Shown: positions 42,712 to 54,925, numbered from the stretch's first letter. The stretch: 64,000 nucleotides of DNA from Metallyticus violacea (GCA_030762175.1 CM060846.1:236652512-236716511); one strand, 5' to 3'. Notes: a model not told the origin generated them from the sequence alone. Made by a program: numbers and translations.

Positions 42712-44055
42712 CAAATTATTATTGAGGAAATCACTCAAATTTTTTTCCTAGCATCCTCAAAAAAAATCTGATAACGGTCATACAGAAATGGCTAACCTCA
42801 ATAAACCTACCTGGAGAAGCAATAGAACAATATGTGAACCTCACCAAAATTTGCATCAACCAAACCTACTTCACATTCCGAGGCAACAGTTATACACAAA
42901 ATAAGGGTCTAATAATGGGAAACCCATTATCACCATTCTTAGCAGATATCTACATGAGTTTTTAGAAATAAAATTAATTGAGGTTTTTCCATATATATAC
43001 TAATGTTGGTACCGTTATGTTGATGATGTCTTTGCAATAGTAAATGAAAAATGGAAAGAGGATGCAATAAAACTGCTCAACCTGCAAGACAGCAGTGTTA
43101 AATTTACAATGGAATTGGAAAACAACATGATTCTTCCTTTCTTGGATATAAAAATTATAAAAAAATGGCAATATACTGGAATTTGACATATTCAGAAAAG
43201 ATACCCACACAGATAATTACATAAAAAACAACAGCCTCAACCCAATACAACATAAACATGCCATAATCAATAGCCTCACATTCAGATTAACAAACCTTCC
43301 AATAAGCAAGACAGAATACAAATTGGAGTACCAAAAAACCATAGAGATAGCACAGAAAAATGGTTCAACAGATCTGGTCAACAAGAAAATAGAAAAATTC
43401 AAAAAGAAAAAACGAATAAAATATATCGCTACACTAAAAGGCTACAAAGGGGATCATATATATAAGAAATTCACATTCCACATTCCATGGGCACACCAAA
43501 AATTCCAGAAAATTTTTAAAGAGGCAAACATCATTTTGGCTCCAGTAAACAAATGCAGTTTAAAAAACCTCCTTAAAACGAACACAAAAGACAAAATTCC
43601 TCCAGAAAAACAATCAGGCATTTATGAAATTGCTTGCAAAGATTGCAATATGAAATATATAGGCAAAACAAAAGAAATATTTCCAAGAGCACATGAGACA
43701 TGTAAAATATAAACACATGGAAACATCAGCAATAGCAGACCATTTCTGGCAAAAGAACCACGAATTCCAAACGGTACTAAAACTCTTAAAAGCTCTTCTA
43801 AAACCAATAGAATTGACAGTGTGGGAAAATATATTCATAAATAAAAACAAAGAAAATTTGGTTAATTTTGATCTCCCAAACAATGGTAACTTTATCACAA
43901 AATTCATAAAATCCATGGAGCGACATCTGAATACCATGTGGGGAAGCGGACATTGGGATCATGCTGACAATGAAGGCAACTGCTTTTGAAACATGTCCAA
44001 GTAAGTGGAACAAAATAGTGAAATTTGAGTGATTTCCTCAATAATAATTTTTTAT
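42712..44055 (+). mobile_element. PLE, family D, with 28-bp inverted ends
   Basis: The exact inverted repeat 42713-42740 / 44023-44050 flanks broken PLE coding sequence. It reads 'KGLIMGNPLSPFLADIYMSF' near 42903-42962 (RT motif before the palm box), 'YRYVDDVFAIVNEKWKEDAI' near 43012-43070, 'NNMILPFLDIKI' near 43124, the thumb at 43323-43600, GIY-YIG 'QSGIYEIACKDCNMKYIGKT' at 43612-43671, then 'KHMETSAIADHFW'. The non-coding end contains 'TTTGAAACATGTCCAAGTAA'. The RT N-terminus is missing. Only a few frameshifts separate the frames, so it is relatively young. Confidence 0.88.
43323..43712 (+). pseudogene. PLE thumb plus GIY-YIG start
   Basis: A 129-residue open stretch covers 'KFTFHIPWAHQKFQKIFKEA', 'NIILAPVNKCSLKNLL' and the complete GIY-YIG motif with CKDC and YIGKT. 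The Arg/Glu-His part continues in a second frame from 43693 after a one-base shift near 43690. Confidence 0.85.
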
Positions 44056-44129
44056 ATTATACTACATTTCAGTGTGAAAATTCCTACTATTAAAAACTAT
44101 TATGAAATTTAACAAATTTTCATGTTCCT

Positions 44130-44300
44130 CTTGTGGATTCAGCAAGTTCCTATTTGAACCATCAGATGCTTCCCCAGAAGCACCTCAGAATTTAGACACC
44201 AGATGGAGTAGCACTCAACAACTGATGATCTGATTGTGGGTGCAATTACCTCTGAAACATATTCTACTAATGTTATATACATAAGTGCGAGTCATTTTCA
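44130..44300 (+). mobile_element. PLE 3' terminal fragment
   Basis: Contains 'CAACAACTGATGATCTGATT' and 'ATTACCTCTGAAACATATTC', resembling in inverted orientation the end at 42120-42370. No coding part beyond a few codons. Confidence 0.5.
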
Positions 44301-44565
44301 ATATATTTAATAAATTCTAGTAGGATATATAACCACTCCATTGTCCATAGCTTCCTAGTACAATTTAAATAATACCTATTAACAACATGGAATTAATGCA
44401 AGAAAGCAACTTTCAATTTTAAAATGGACAAATGCATGAATGCAAGAAAATATTTTATGTGGAAAATTCAGTCAGTATTCAATAATTAGCACTGGATGAG
44501 CTCTAGACTACAACTCTTCATAAACTCCCACTTTTCAAAAAAAATTCTTGATTTTTTTTTAATGT

Positions 44566-44630
44566 AGTGGGTGGTGGTGGTGGAGGTGGAGGAGATGATG
44601 GTAATGGTAGTGGTGGTGGTGGCTGCAGTT
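44566..44630. repeat. GGT-rich simple repeat
   Basis: An imperfect (GGT)n/(GTGGTG) tract with GGA and GAT variants. Confidence 0.85.
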
Positions 44631-44639
44631 GAATGTGTC

Positions 44640-45560
44640 ACACAAACAGTTTCTAGAGCACCAGGCCTCAAAACTAGTATGAAATGTAGATTAAAAAACT
44701 CTTTTTTTTTTTCAAGCCCATCATTGCTGAAAACCCTTTGTTGCACAAATAAGTAGATGGGAGTTTTAATTCTTGAGATGGACTCAAATGCTTGTTTTTT
44801 ATACCTATTTCTTAACTATAGGTTTGGCCATTACATTCAAAGATATTTTGTGGAAAACTGTCTTAAGTCTACTGTTGCATGGAAGTTGATCACTTAGTCC
44901 TCCAATGTGTTATCAAAGCATCATATCTACTGATATGGTTTTCTTAATCGAATCCCAATCTTTTCTAATATCCACAGAAGAGAAGTATGGAATGTTTTTG
45001 TATTTTTTTTAACTCATTCAAAATGTTCCAACTTATGTGAAATATTTCCCTTTAAAAACTCATTTGCTTTTGTAAAAGTGTAGATATTTGAATTTCTTAT
45101 CCTAGTAAACTATTCCTGGAACAATTCAATTTTCTTACTATGATCAAAATCAGCAAAATAATCACTTTCTGCTGATAAATTTTACTCAAGAAGCAAGTAG
45201 CCCAAGTAAGCTAAATTTAGAATTAATTTGGATCACTAAAGAACTTTGCATGTGGCAAGGCTTCATTGTTCATAATTCATGATGAAATTAAAAAAAAAAA
45301 TTTTTTGTAGACATACATTTCCTGAAAGACACTAAAATTCAGCATGTAAATTTATTCAAGGAACTCATTTCCAAATGTAACAGGCTAAACAAATGAAAAG
45401 TTGGTGCTTCATGATGCAGGATGCAATGTGACCATAAGTCCAAAATAGCCTCCAGTATTTCCAGTCATAGCATTCTCAACATTAATTATTACTGCTACAC
45501 AGTTCTGTGGATTATATTTGTTCAAGAATGTTTACTGATGCAGAAAAAGCTCCTTCTAGT
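44640..45560 (-). mobile_element. hAT remnant (SCAND3/ZBED-like), minus strand
   Basis: The minus strand gives 'HHEAPTFHLFSLLHLE' near 45425-45370, 'LILNLAYLGYLLLE' near 45230-45185, and then 'DFDHSKKIELFQE' and 'KANEFLKGNISHKLEHFE' near 45155-45020. The order fits the HC..HHEAL block and the following helical linker of SCAND3/ZBED5-type hAT proteins. It is heavily decayed. Confidence 0.5.
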
Positions 45561-46475
45561 TGTACTAGTTGATCAGTACTAGTAGTTGATCAGTATAGGA
45601 CTAGTTAAAAATTTCTCACCTATTCTGAATTCAGGAGATGGCCCAAGGTGGAAAATCTTCCCAAGAAATTAAAAAGGTCTGAATGAAAATTTAAAATCTA
45701 TTTGTAAATCTGTATAATATTAATAATTAAAAGTCAAAATAATTCATTTTTATTATTATCCATTTTGATAATTGCTAACGTGTAATGTGAAATAAAATTC
45801 CAATTGAAACTCAACAATAGGCACACATGTACAGCAGTAGAATTGGTGTAATGTAATAAGTTTCTATATCGAATAAAATATAGTGAACTTTTATAACAGT
45901 GATGTCAAATATAAACATTTAAAAAAGTTGAGTCAAAACCAGTCTTCCTTTTTATTAAAATCTTAGTGATGTACATGTTACAATTTCTACTCAACTTTTT
46001 TAAAAGCTTCTATTGCTCTAACAAATTTCAACTTGTTGCAGCTATTTTAATGGTAGTCAGTCAACAGTTTACTGTGGAAGGGTGTTGTGTTTATGTGGTC
46101 TTATCTAAAGACCACATCTAAGAAGTCTTACCAAAATACAATGTCTAAATAGAAAACAATACTTTCTTTTATAATAAAAGACAGTGCATTGCAGAAGATT
46201 CATCTATTGAAAGAAATGCTAGAGATGGTGAATTACTTAGTGAATATTTGGTTACTCTTCCTCAGTCTTCAAATAAAAAGTGTAATATTTCTAACCTATT
46301 CTTATGTCATTGACATCATTATGAATAAAGTGTAAATATTTAAGAAAGATTAAGTACCAGCAAAAATGAAAATGCAAGTACAATTGGTTGTATTTTGACT
46401 GATTGGGATAGGGCTTTTTCCAAGTTATGTTAAATACTTTTAAAAAAGTATATTGAAGCTGTATAAAAAAAACAG
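45561..46475. other. AT-rich stretch, no gene identified
   Basis: No coding similarity noticed. It may include the 5' non-coding end of the following hAT. Confidence 0.35.
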
Positions 46476-48700
46476 ATGGAGTGTTCATTCTGTACCTTTC
46501 ACTTAATTTTGAAAAGCTACCTGAAGCATGGGAAAACTAGAAAAGCATGCCAAGTTAGAAAAACATGCAGAAGCCTTGTACTTGAAAATTATAGACTACT
46601 GGAATTAAATGTACCAGTTCATGCACAGAAAATTCAACAAGATGAAACTGAAAATGTATTGAATTGGCCAGCTGTATCTTCTTTAATTCAAATGTATATT
46701 TTCTTAGTAACAAAAGAGATTCTCCACACAATTAACCATGAATCCCTAATTCTTATGATATTACTAAAAAGAAACACTAACCTTGAAAAATGGGTTAATT
46801 TCAGAGTGAAAGATCTACATATGTTAGCAAAAATACTGCTTTAGAATTATTAAATTACATTGGTGAGGTTCTAGACAATCAAGATGAAACATTTCTCCAT
46901 GATAAGTGCTTTACCTTAATGGCAGATGAATCTACAAATGTTAGTAACCAAAGTAAAGCATTTTTACTAGTTCATGATGTTGTGCTGTCTCCAACTTTTG
47001 AGGTGGAGAGGTCTTTGTGTCTGGTTGAATTGAAGAATCTATATTTAAACAACTAATAGCAAACTTAAAATTAGTATTGAATCTGTCGTCTTAACACTCT
47101 TCATGCTTCACTAACCTTAAATATATACGGAACCAGTTTCAAAGATATGTTATCTCCATCTTTGGCCGTGGACGACTGGTGTGAACGGTTGTTGTTGCAT
47201 AGTATCAGAAGCAATGTTCCGCTCTAGTGAAACTTTTATGAACTTAAAATTTATATTTTCTTCTTTCGGAATGTCAAAATTCATCAAATGAAGAAGAAAA
47301 TATAAAGAGCAGAACATTGCTTCTGATAATACGCAACAACAACCGTTCACATCAGTCATCCACGGCCGAAGATGGAGATAACATATCTTTGAAACCGGTT
47401 CCGTATATATTTAAGGTTAGTGAAGCCTGAAGAGTGTTAAGATGACAGATTCAATTCACATGAGCTTCACTGTGTTAGTTCCATATGAAAACTTTTTTAA
47501 AGATTTACAATTTTTAAAAAAATTTGATTAAAATTAGAAATATGCTCTTTTGATGGTGCTGCCAATTTTACTGGTTCTGTCATTGGGGTCCATGCTTAAA
47601 AAAGGGAGTATGAGTTGCCATACATTCACAATTGTTGTCATCAATTGTAGGCATAAACTCCCTATAAAAATGCACATTACATATTGTTAAGAACTTTTAT
47701 AACTTTTTCATGCTTCTCCTAAATGAGAAAATATATTGCATTAAATTCAGTATGCTTTAGAACAACTTGTTTTAAAAATACCCAAAGATGTTGACATCCT
47801 TTGGTTATGTGTGTATTGCACAGTTCATGGTATATTCCTGTGCTATGAGTCCATTGTGATGGCATGTAAAATATGCACAAGGATAGTATGAATTTAACAA
47901 GTCTGGCAGGGTAGATCTTGTTAGATATTATGAATTACAATTTCATTTATAGATATAGTGATATTGGATGAAACATTAAATGCCATCTCAAACTTGGGTA
48001 AAATTCTGCAAAACCACTCACTCAAAATTTCAAAACTATTGTATTTTTTTCTGGAACTCTGAGCATAAGACATATAAACTGACTTTGCTATGAACATAGT
48101 GCAGAAAATGAAACACTAATAAAATTAAAAAATAGAAGTGCACACAGCAGAAATTAAATGTGTGCTCTTCACGGAAGACAAAAAAACAAATTATGTGAAA
48201 TCTATGATTAATGAAATGGAACAAAGGTTCAATGACAAAGCTGTGAAAGTAATAAATCTAAGTGCATATTTTGAAAGTTTTAAAAAACTAAGTTTAATGA
48301 AAATGATTGTAAAGAATTTTTCTTATGTTACAACTTAAATGTTGATGCTATTATTCCAGACTTGGGTTTTTTAAGTTTGTTGCTCATAATAAATTAGAAG
48401 ATTCATCTTCTGATGCTTTTTTTATCTTAAGGGCCAACATCAGTTATGAAGCTCTAAGGATACTTGCTGAATGTGTGCTGTGCATTCCCATTTCCACTGC
48501 CTGTGTAGAAAGGTCATTTGCACCATGAAATGATAAAATTAAGATAAGATTAAGAAATAGGATAGGATAGGTCAAGATATGATTCAAGTACGTGTGAAGG
48601 TGTCAACTGAAGGGAACAAGGAACTCACAGAAAGTTACACTGATAATATTCACAGCTATGCTATAAAAAGACCTTGTTGCATTAGTTTGCTGTAAATGTA
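46476..48700 (+). mobile_element. hAT remnant, plus strand, split by PLE palindrome
   Basis: In order: 'MECSFCTFHLILKSYLKHGK' (possible BED/zinc-binding N-terminus); 'LLNYIGEVLDNQDE' and 'FTLMADESTNVSNQSKAFLL' near 46850-46975, which carries the first catalytic Asp of the DEST type; 'ICSFDGAANFTGSVIGVHA' near 47538-47598; 'YVKSMINEMEQRFNDKAVKV' near 48195-48255; and 'LCIPISTACVERSFAP' near 48480-48530, the C-terminal dimerisation segment. A 453-bp fold-back PLE lies at 47075-47527. Frames are broken. Confidence 0.82.
47075..47527. mobile_element. Palindromic PLE-end insertion with TSD
   Basis: Arms 47079-47219 and 47312-47452 (141 bp each) are nearly perfect reverse complements, each carrying the PLE non-coding end ('GCCGAAGATGGAGATAACAT', 'TTTGAAACCGGTTCC', 'AGTGAAGC..GAAGAGTGTTA'). 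A perfect 10-bp duplication 'ttaaaattag' flanks it at 47065-47074 and 47528-47537. Removing the insert and one duplication copy leaves an open hAT frame across the joint ('ANLKLEICSFDGAANF'). Confidence 0.92.
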
Positions 48701-48794
48701 AGTTATTACCTGTTATAATATTATTTTATTGATTTTCATAATTTCATTCTTAAACATAAATATATCTAATTACACATAATTTAATTATATATCA

Positions 48795-49090
48795 GAGATA
48801 AAGTTATTAGGTTCACTGCCAATGATTTTATATTCCAACAGTACTGTAGTACATAGCCAGCTTATAATGCAACTCGCTTCATTGCTTTATTAGCACAGAG
48901 TGCATATGTACATAGTGTCAATTGCTGTGTGCTCATTATGGACTTGGTTTCAGGTACTGTACAATGGAAAGGTATTCAAATGCAGGATTGACAGTTACTC
49001 ATTAGATATATGTGAAAGCAGACAATGTCTGGACAGAGGAAAGTTTCAAGCAAATGATCATGGTTTGAAAGACTTGTTATTTTATTAGTA
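48795..49090 (+). mobile_element. Mariner-like 5' segment, copy 1
   Basis: Homologous to 53690-54180 ('AACAGT.CTGTAGTACATAGC', 'GTACTGTACAATG', 'CATTAGATATATGTGAAA'). By comparison with the longer copy, this is the 5' non-coding end and the first codons of a DUF4817-type transposase. Confidence 0.55.
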
Positions 49091-49289
49091 TTACCAAAAT
49101 TTAAAGCCTATCACATCCCCCAGAGGAAAGCAGCTAGATTCAACACTATTCCTCACTAATTTCATTCTGATAGAACTAAGAGGGTGGATGAAATATAAAC
49201 CACCCTTTCTTTTCTGTAACCAGTGAAGGTTGATAAGGGGGGCCAAACCTTGTGTAATGGTAGAGTGGGATGAGTACCTTCTCCTCCTA

Positions 49290-50230
49290 ATGTCATTCTG
49301 GACCCATTACAGTTCGTTTCCCTTCAGAGAAGTTCCTCGTTTCATTACACAACAGGTTATAATGAAATTTTTTGCCAACAAAAAATTAAGAGCCTAATTA
49401 AGTTTGGCACACATCATGTACACAGGTCCAGGAATCAACATTTTTAAAGACACAAGTGAAACAAAGAATGAGATGCTGCATAAAATGTCTGCTGTTGCCC
49501 TAGGGCAAAAATCACAAACAGATCACAGTGACTGAAATTCACCAGAAACTTGGTATTAGCTGCAGGAAAATCCAATTTAATAATAAAAAATTAGCTTCAA
49601 TTTTGGAAAACTCTGTATAGTGAAGTACAAAATCTGCATATGTTGAAATTTCTCAAAGACTGTTAACATGCTATGAAGCCGAAAGAGAGGAATTCCTGCA
49701 TCACTTTTGATTAGTTATCTGCAATGAGACCCAGGCGCACCACTATGCACAGATTCAAAGAGGATCAGTAAGGAATACTGAAGAAAAGGCAAGAAGACTA
49801 GAACTCACTTGTCAGGGGAAAAGTCCTGGCAACATTATTTTGAGAGACTCCAAAGGGATGTTGCTTATTACTCTCCTTAACCTTTGCAGAACTGTTAATC
49901 CTGTCTATTAATGTAACCTTTCAGGTAAGCTGTGAGTAGCCCATCAGTCAAAAAGACTAAGACTATTCTAAACCTGTTGCTACTTCATGATGCCAGACCT
50001 CATACCATGATGCACAAAGAACAAAAATTGGCTGAAATATTCTGGACTGTCCTCAAACATACTCGTTACAGCATGACCTCTTAGCAGATTAATTTCTCAT
50101 GTATGAACCACTTAAGTTGGGAAGCATTTAAACAATGATCAGCAGGTGCAGTAGTTTGTGCACACCCTCCTTTCTATGACGCAAGAACAAAAAAATGTCT
50201 ATTGTATGGACAAAAATATGGAAAGAAAAC
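49290..50230 (+). mobile_element. Degenerate mariner transposase
   Basis: Broken frames read 'ITVTEIHQKLGISCRKIQF' near 49529 (second helix-turn-helix), 'RLLTCYEAEREEFLHHF' near 49660, 'NLLLLHDARPHTMMHKEQKL' near 49965-50025 (second catalytic Asp; 'HDARPH' for HDNARPH), and 'LAEIFWTVLKHTRYS'. The third Asp is not recognisable. Ends were not defined. Confidence 0.7.
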
Positions 50231-52261
50231 TGAATACTAAGTTGCAAAATAAGATATGTTTTGTTTTGTAAAATATTGTCTTAAAATTAAGAATAAAGGT
50301 TAGTTTACATCTGGTCCATCTTCATACTTTACATGGGTACACAAATTGGGTAACTTTTGTAGAAAAGTGCCTTTTCAATCTGCATGGAAAACTTGAAGCA
50401 TTTCAATCCAAAAACCAAAAAATTTTTAAAATAGTCATCAATTGCTGTACAATTCTCTACAGTGCTGTCAACAAGAGAAAAATTATTTTTAGTTGATTAG
50501 TCACCTCTTCTCCCAACAATTAAAAGATGCATATCAATGGCAAATAGCAAAATAAGAGCTTATGTTTGGCTTCAAGCAATTAAGATCCAGATGAAAATAG
50601 AAAAGAGGACCTAAGCACAGATTGTGAAATAGCCAAACATACTTTAAAAGCTTGCTGTGCTCATGCAAATCACATTTCAAACAATAAAATTAACACAATA
50701 TTTTTCCCTTTAAATTGCAGGTTTCATCCAAATATTTTGATATATCTTTTCAACTTTCAACTTAGTTTTAATTTAAATTAATTAATACATTACTTCAATG
50801 TGAACAACTCACTAAAGCATGGCCATACCTTTCTAAATGCAAAAACCAAAGTGAAATAAATTTTTCATCATATTTTTTACTATTAGATCGATCTATCTAT
50901 CTATCTTTCTTCTTGCTCCTATTTTGTTTTGGTGAACTTAAAGCATAGCTGTATTCAATTATCCAAGTATGAGAGTGAGGTACATCAAAAGATTAGCAGA
51001 TTCAATTAATTATTTCACACTGGGAAAAATGGCATTCCTAATTATATTTTAAATCTATTCATCTTTATGAACTGCAGTTCATTAAAGGGAGTGACAATAA
51101 TCATAGGGATTTATTTTAAATTGAAACTCTATTAAAACAACACAGATTTAAAACAACAACAAAGAATAACTTACAACAAAAATATATCCTAAGCTATGGA
51201 CATACATCCACATCTCTTTCTATTTCAAACTTCAGCCTTTTTTTATTTCCTGCAATATTGCTAATTATGGTCTATCAGATAGCTACATTAGTATAAATTC
51301 TTTTTGACATCTTCTAAAATTTGTTACCTGTTGACAAGTATTAGATGGATCAACCACAAAAGAAGGAAATATTTTGATTTATTACATATATGTCATTGCA
51401 TCCTAACACTAAGAGGGTAGTGCTATAGCAGTACCTTACATAGCCCTTTAAGAGGTTTTTTTTTTAATGAGGAATAGAAACAACAAGTGTTTAAGTTTTT
51501 AACAACAATAATAGTCATCCAAACTCATTTAAATTTCCAAAACTATGCAATTACCCAATTAAAAACTTGACCACAGAATATTTTGCATGTGGATGTAATA
51601 ACTGAGCATTTACATGTTATGGGACATGTTGTTTCTAGAAATAAATCATAATTTGTGCAATGTTGTTGATAAGTTTTCAAACTTAAAGAATTAACCATAA
51701 CATTAATTTACAAATATATGTAAGTATATTGCTACATAATATTAGGATCTGAACAAGAACAATGAGCCACAAATTTTACATTTAAGAGGCTGTACACAGT
51801 TGCATATTAAATCTCAACTCCTGATATGCTGTTTAAACATAGCTAACGGGCACATTAAATTTTTTTCTGTTCTGAAAAATTTGTTTAAATAAAAAGTAAA
51901 ATCAATTATTTGAAAAAAAAAAAATATATATGTAAGGACTTGTAAATTTGCATGATGCAGATATTTAGGTAGATGCTTGAATATAAATATCCCTGTGTTT
52001 ATGAAATTATTTTTATTTTTACATAAAGTTGTAACATGTGATAACAAAAATATTGTCTCTTCTTTCTTATTTATACACAAAAGTATTGGCACACACAGTG
52101 ACAACAGAGGTTTGTTGCTTATGATTGTGTCTACTAGAGAGTTGTACTGATGCCAGAATGCATGGTTAAATGATATTTTAATTATACCCAATATTAGTTT
52201 GCTTTATATAAAAAATGTGCAGCTTATTTCAATATTAAAGTCAATATAAATTTTACATAAT
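50231..52261. other. Two kilobases without identified gene
   Basis: AT-rich intron sequence. A (CTAT)n patch lies near 50890-50910. The 125-codon open stretch at 51814-52191 (minus) has no recognised domain and is probably chance. Confidence 0.4.
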
Positions 52262-53690
52262 ACAAAAAAAATATTTAAGCAGCATATTAATGGCATGAAA
52301 AAACTAAAGCCAAAATTATCTGCAAGCATAGATGGAATACTAGGTTTTTTAATAAAGATAAGTGCTTATTTTATAGCCAAACCTTTCTCTGACATATGTA
52401 ATAGCTCCTTTGAAAATTTACTTTTTCCAAAATCTCTTGAAATAGTTAAAGTAAAACTATTGTACAAGAAAGGTAGCAGAGAACATACTTCCAACTATAG
52501 ACCAATTTCACTGCTATTAGGTTTCTCAAACATAATTGAGCAAGTTTTTATAAAAGGCTTTAAACATTCATTGAAAAAATAAAATATTGTCAGATTCACA
52601 AAATTGTTTCAGGAAAAATAAATCTACTGAAACTGCATTACTTTGTTTTGTGGATAATAATTTAAAAGTATTAGATAGAAAAGAAAATATCGCAGTGATA
52701 TTTTTTTTATCTCTCCAAAACTTTCGACATTTTAAACTGTGATGTTCTTTATGCTAAACTAAAGAAAATTGGCATAAGGGGACATGCTCTCAAGTGGGTA
52801 AAATAATATTTACATGGGAGACAACAACCAGTTGAGATCACATATATGGATAGAGGGAAAATTAATTACCATCAATCAATCAAACAAGTAAGAGGTAAAA
52901 CATGGGGTACTACAAGGCTTAATACTAGGTGCAGTGCTATTCTTATCTTTTATGAATGATATGAAATGAAACCTTTCTACCCAAACTATCATTTAACATG
53001 CTGATTACTGTGGAATGTATGAGATATGAGAACCTTCAACTGCCTAAAGACAAAATTTTACCAGAAACAGGAGATTAGTTTGCATATAATCAACTGAAAG
53101 TTAACACAGAAAAAGTGATTGCAGTGCATTTTCACCTCAAGAAAAACAGAAGTACCAAAACTGGCAGTAAATTTTTTAATAATAACTACACAAAACTGCA
53201 AGTAGAATTAAATTCCTTGGAATTATAATGGAAAATTATCTAAGATGGGATAAGCACACTGAAAATTTAATGAAAAAACTTATGTGTAACTGGATATCTG
53301 CTCAGGAATTTAGCAAACAATGTAAATCTTGATACCTTAGAAGTGTTTATTTTGCTTATGTTTACACCCAACAAGTATGGTATCTTGCTTTGGGGAAACT
53401 CCTCCCATCCAAGAAAGTATTTGTAATGCAGAAAAAAATAATCAAATAATAGCTGCAGCAAATAAGAAGTTTTCCTGCAAACCAATTTTATTAAAACTGA
53501 GAATCTTGCCACTCCCCTGGATGTACATATATCAGGCAACATTATTTATAAGAAATAAGAAACAAGCTTATAGCAGAAGAACCACATATAACAAATGAAA
53601 TAATACATCAACACAATACAAGAAGAAAGGCAGATCTGCATATGATAACCAACAAAAACATATCAAAATAGTGCAACTCAAATGCCCATC
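52262..53690 (+). mobile_element. Decayed LINE, RT to C-terminus
   Basis: An open stretch at 52295-52582 reads 'MKKLKPKLSASIDGILGFLI', 'FPKSLEIVKVKLLYKKGS' and 'NYRPISLLLGFSNIIEQV', the RT fingers. Later broken frames read 'LSKTFDILNCDVLYAKLKKI' near 52715-52770, 'GVLQGLILGAVLF' near 52903-52942, a degenerate YADD ('ADYCG') near 53000, and thumb and C-terminal blocks ('LLRNLANN', 'YGILLWGNSSHPRKYLC') near 53300-53430. No RNase H. It is the same general type as the LINE at 262-3350. Confidence 0.82.
52295..52582 (+). pseudogene. LINE RT fingers fragment
   Basis: The 95-residue open stretch carries the conserved 'K.S...DGI..FLIK', 'SFENLLFPKSLEIVKV', 'YKKG' and 'NYRPISLL' blocks of LINE reverse transcriptases. 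The first stop follows 'FKHSLKK', and the reading continues in other frames. Confidence 0.85.
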
Positions 53691-54400
53691 AAATAGTTAT
53701 TATCCATTTAATAGTTGTTAGATTTACTGCCAGTGTTTTTCTATTCAAACAGTGCTCTACTAAGTACATAGCCAGTTCATCATGCAATCCACTTTATTGC
53801 TTTACTAGCTTCAAGCACATACATACATAGTATCAACTGCTGTGTTCAAACATGAAAACTGTGTGATAGGTGACTTGCAGGTGCTGGCATGCTGATCACA
53901 TGCCCCCCTGCAATACTGTCCATTATCAATGAAGTCATAAAACAGATTGAGGAAGCAGAGGTTGCCACTGCAGGCCAAGGCTTACCCTGGGCTGTAGTGC
54001 CAAATGAGATAAAACAGAAGATCACTGCTGTGTGTTCAATATGGGCTTTGTTTCATGTACTGTACAATGAAATGGTACTCATATGCAGAATTGGCAGATA
54101 CTCATTAGATATATGTGAAATGTGAAGCAGATGATGCCTGGATGGAAGGATGTTTGAAGCAAATGACCATGGTCTTGTGGGAATGTTCATTCACAACCAG
54201 AGGAGACATAGAAGGAAGAGAATAGCATAACTGGAGGAGGCAATACTTCATGAGGTTGAAGATGATCCTAGTGTGAGCACAAGACAAGTAACTATGCAAA
54301 ATAATATTGATCACATTACTGCCTGGAGAGTGTTGCATGAGAACCTGTGGTATTCATACCATTTATAGCTTGTACAGGCATTAACAACCTTTTCATTTTA
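53691..54400 (+). mobile_element. DUF4817-type mariner N-terminal part
   Basis: The start shares about 150 bp with 48795-48945. An insertion-like extra block lies at about 53855-54020. Then 'ELADTH.IYVKCEADDAWME' (the opening helix of DUF4817 transposases) and 'LEEAILHEVEDDPSVSTRQV' with 'HITAWRVLHENLWYSYH' near 54230-54360 form the second DNA-binding half. The catalytic core is missing or unrecognisable. Confidence 0.65.
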
Positions 54401-54784
54401 ATTGGGGCTTTTGGGAACAATTTCTTTAAATAGATCTCCTTGCAATATGCTATTTTTATTCTATAATACACTGCATCATACAATGTAAGAACAGTTGTAG
54501 AACAAGAGCTGTAATAAGGAAATAATGCATTTTTGAACCCATGTTTACCTAACATAGTTTCATCCTCTACATGATAGGAATATGTCCCTGAATTTTGACA
54601 TACATTTTTTTGTTACATCCTGTATATGTGAAGTCCATGGTTTCTGTAGTTCATTGACATTTTAAGACTTGCACCATGGCTAATTCTCTCTGAAAATGAT
54701 ATGCATTATAACACATAGAACATAAAGATCATTTAAAAAATATTGTTTTATTATTTCCATATAAGTTGCAGTATTATTACTTAC

Positions 54785-54925
54785 TTTGCATATGCTTTCT
54801 CTAAAAGTGCTGCCCAAAACTCACAGGGATCAGTACAATGAAGAAAAACAGGGCGTCCTCGATGTGTTGGAAGACGATCATCCACCAATATATCTTTCCA
54901 CTCACCAAAATGCCAGAAACGAAAC
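54785..54925 (-). CDS. Calpain exon (protease core)
   Basis: The 141-bp exon has one leading base, 46 codons and two trailing bases. It encodes '[20 protein letters not shown]' followed by '[20 protein letters not shown]' and 'LEKAYA', the diagnostic calpain block 'F.FW..GEW..V.VDDRLPT...[12 protein letters not shown]'. The acceptor is 'AATGTTTAG', the donor 'GTAAGT'. The final AA joins the G of the exon at 41914 to complete Lys. The catalytic Cys lies upstream in this family and was not found between here and the window end, so either the next intron is also very long or that exon is outside. Which calpain paralogue it is cannot be decided from 105 residues. Confidence 0.9.

Larger units (their letters stand above)
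41915..54784 (-). other. Calpain intron, ~12.9 kb, full of transposons
   Basis: Begins with 'GTAAGTAATA' (54784 leftward on the minus strand) and ends with 'CATTTTAG' (41915). The phase is consistent on both sides. Elements inside include PLEs, hATs in both orientations, mariners and a LINE, listed separately. No other exon was recognised in it. Confidence 0.8.

Noticed and set aside
51814..52191. 125-codon minus-strand gene inside the calpain intron
   Set aside because: Ile/Phe/Lys/Asn-rich without recognised motifs; a length like this is expected by chance in such AT-rich DNA.
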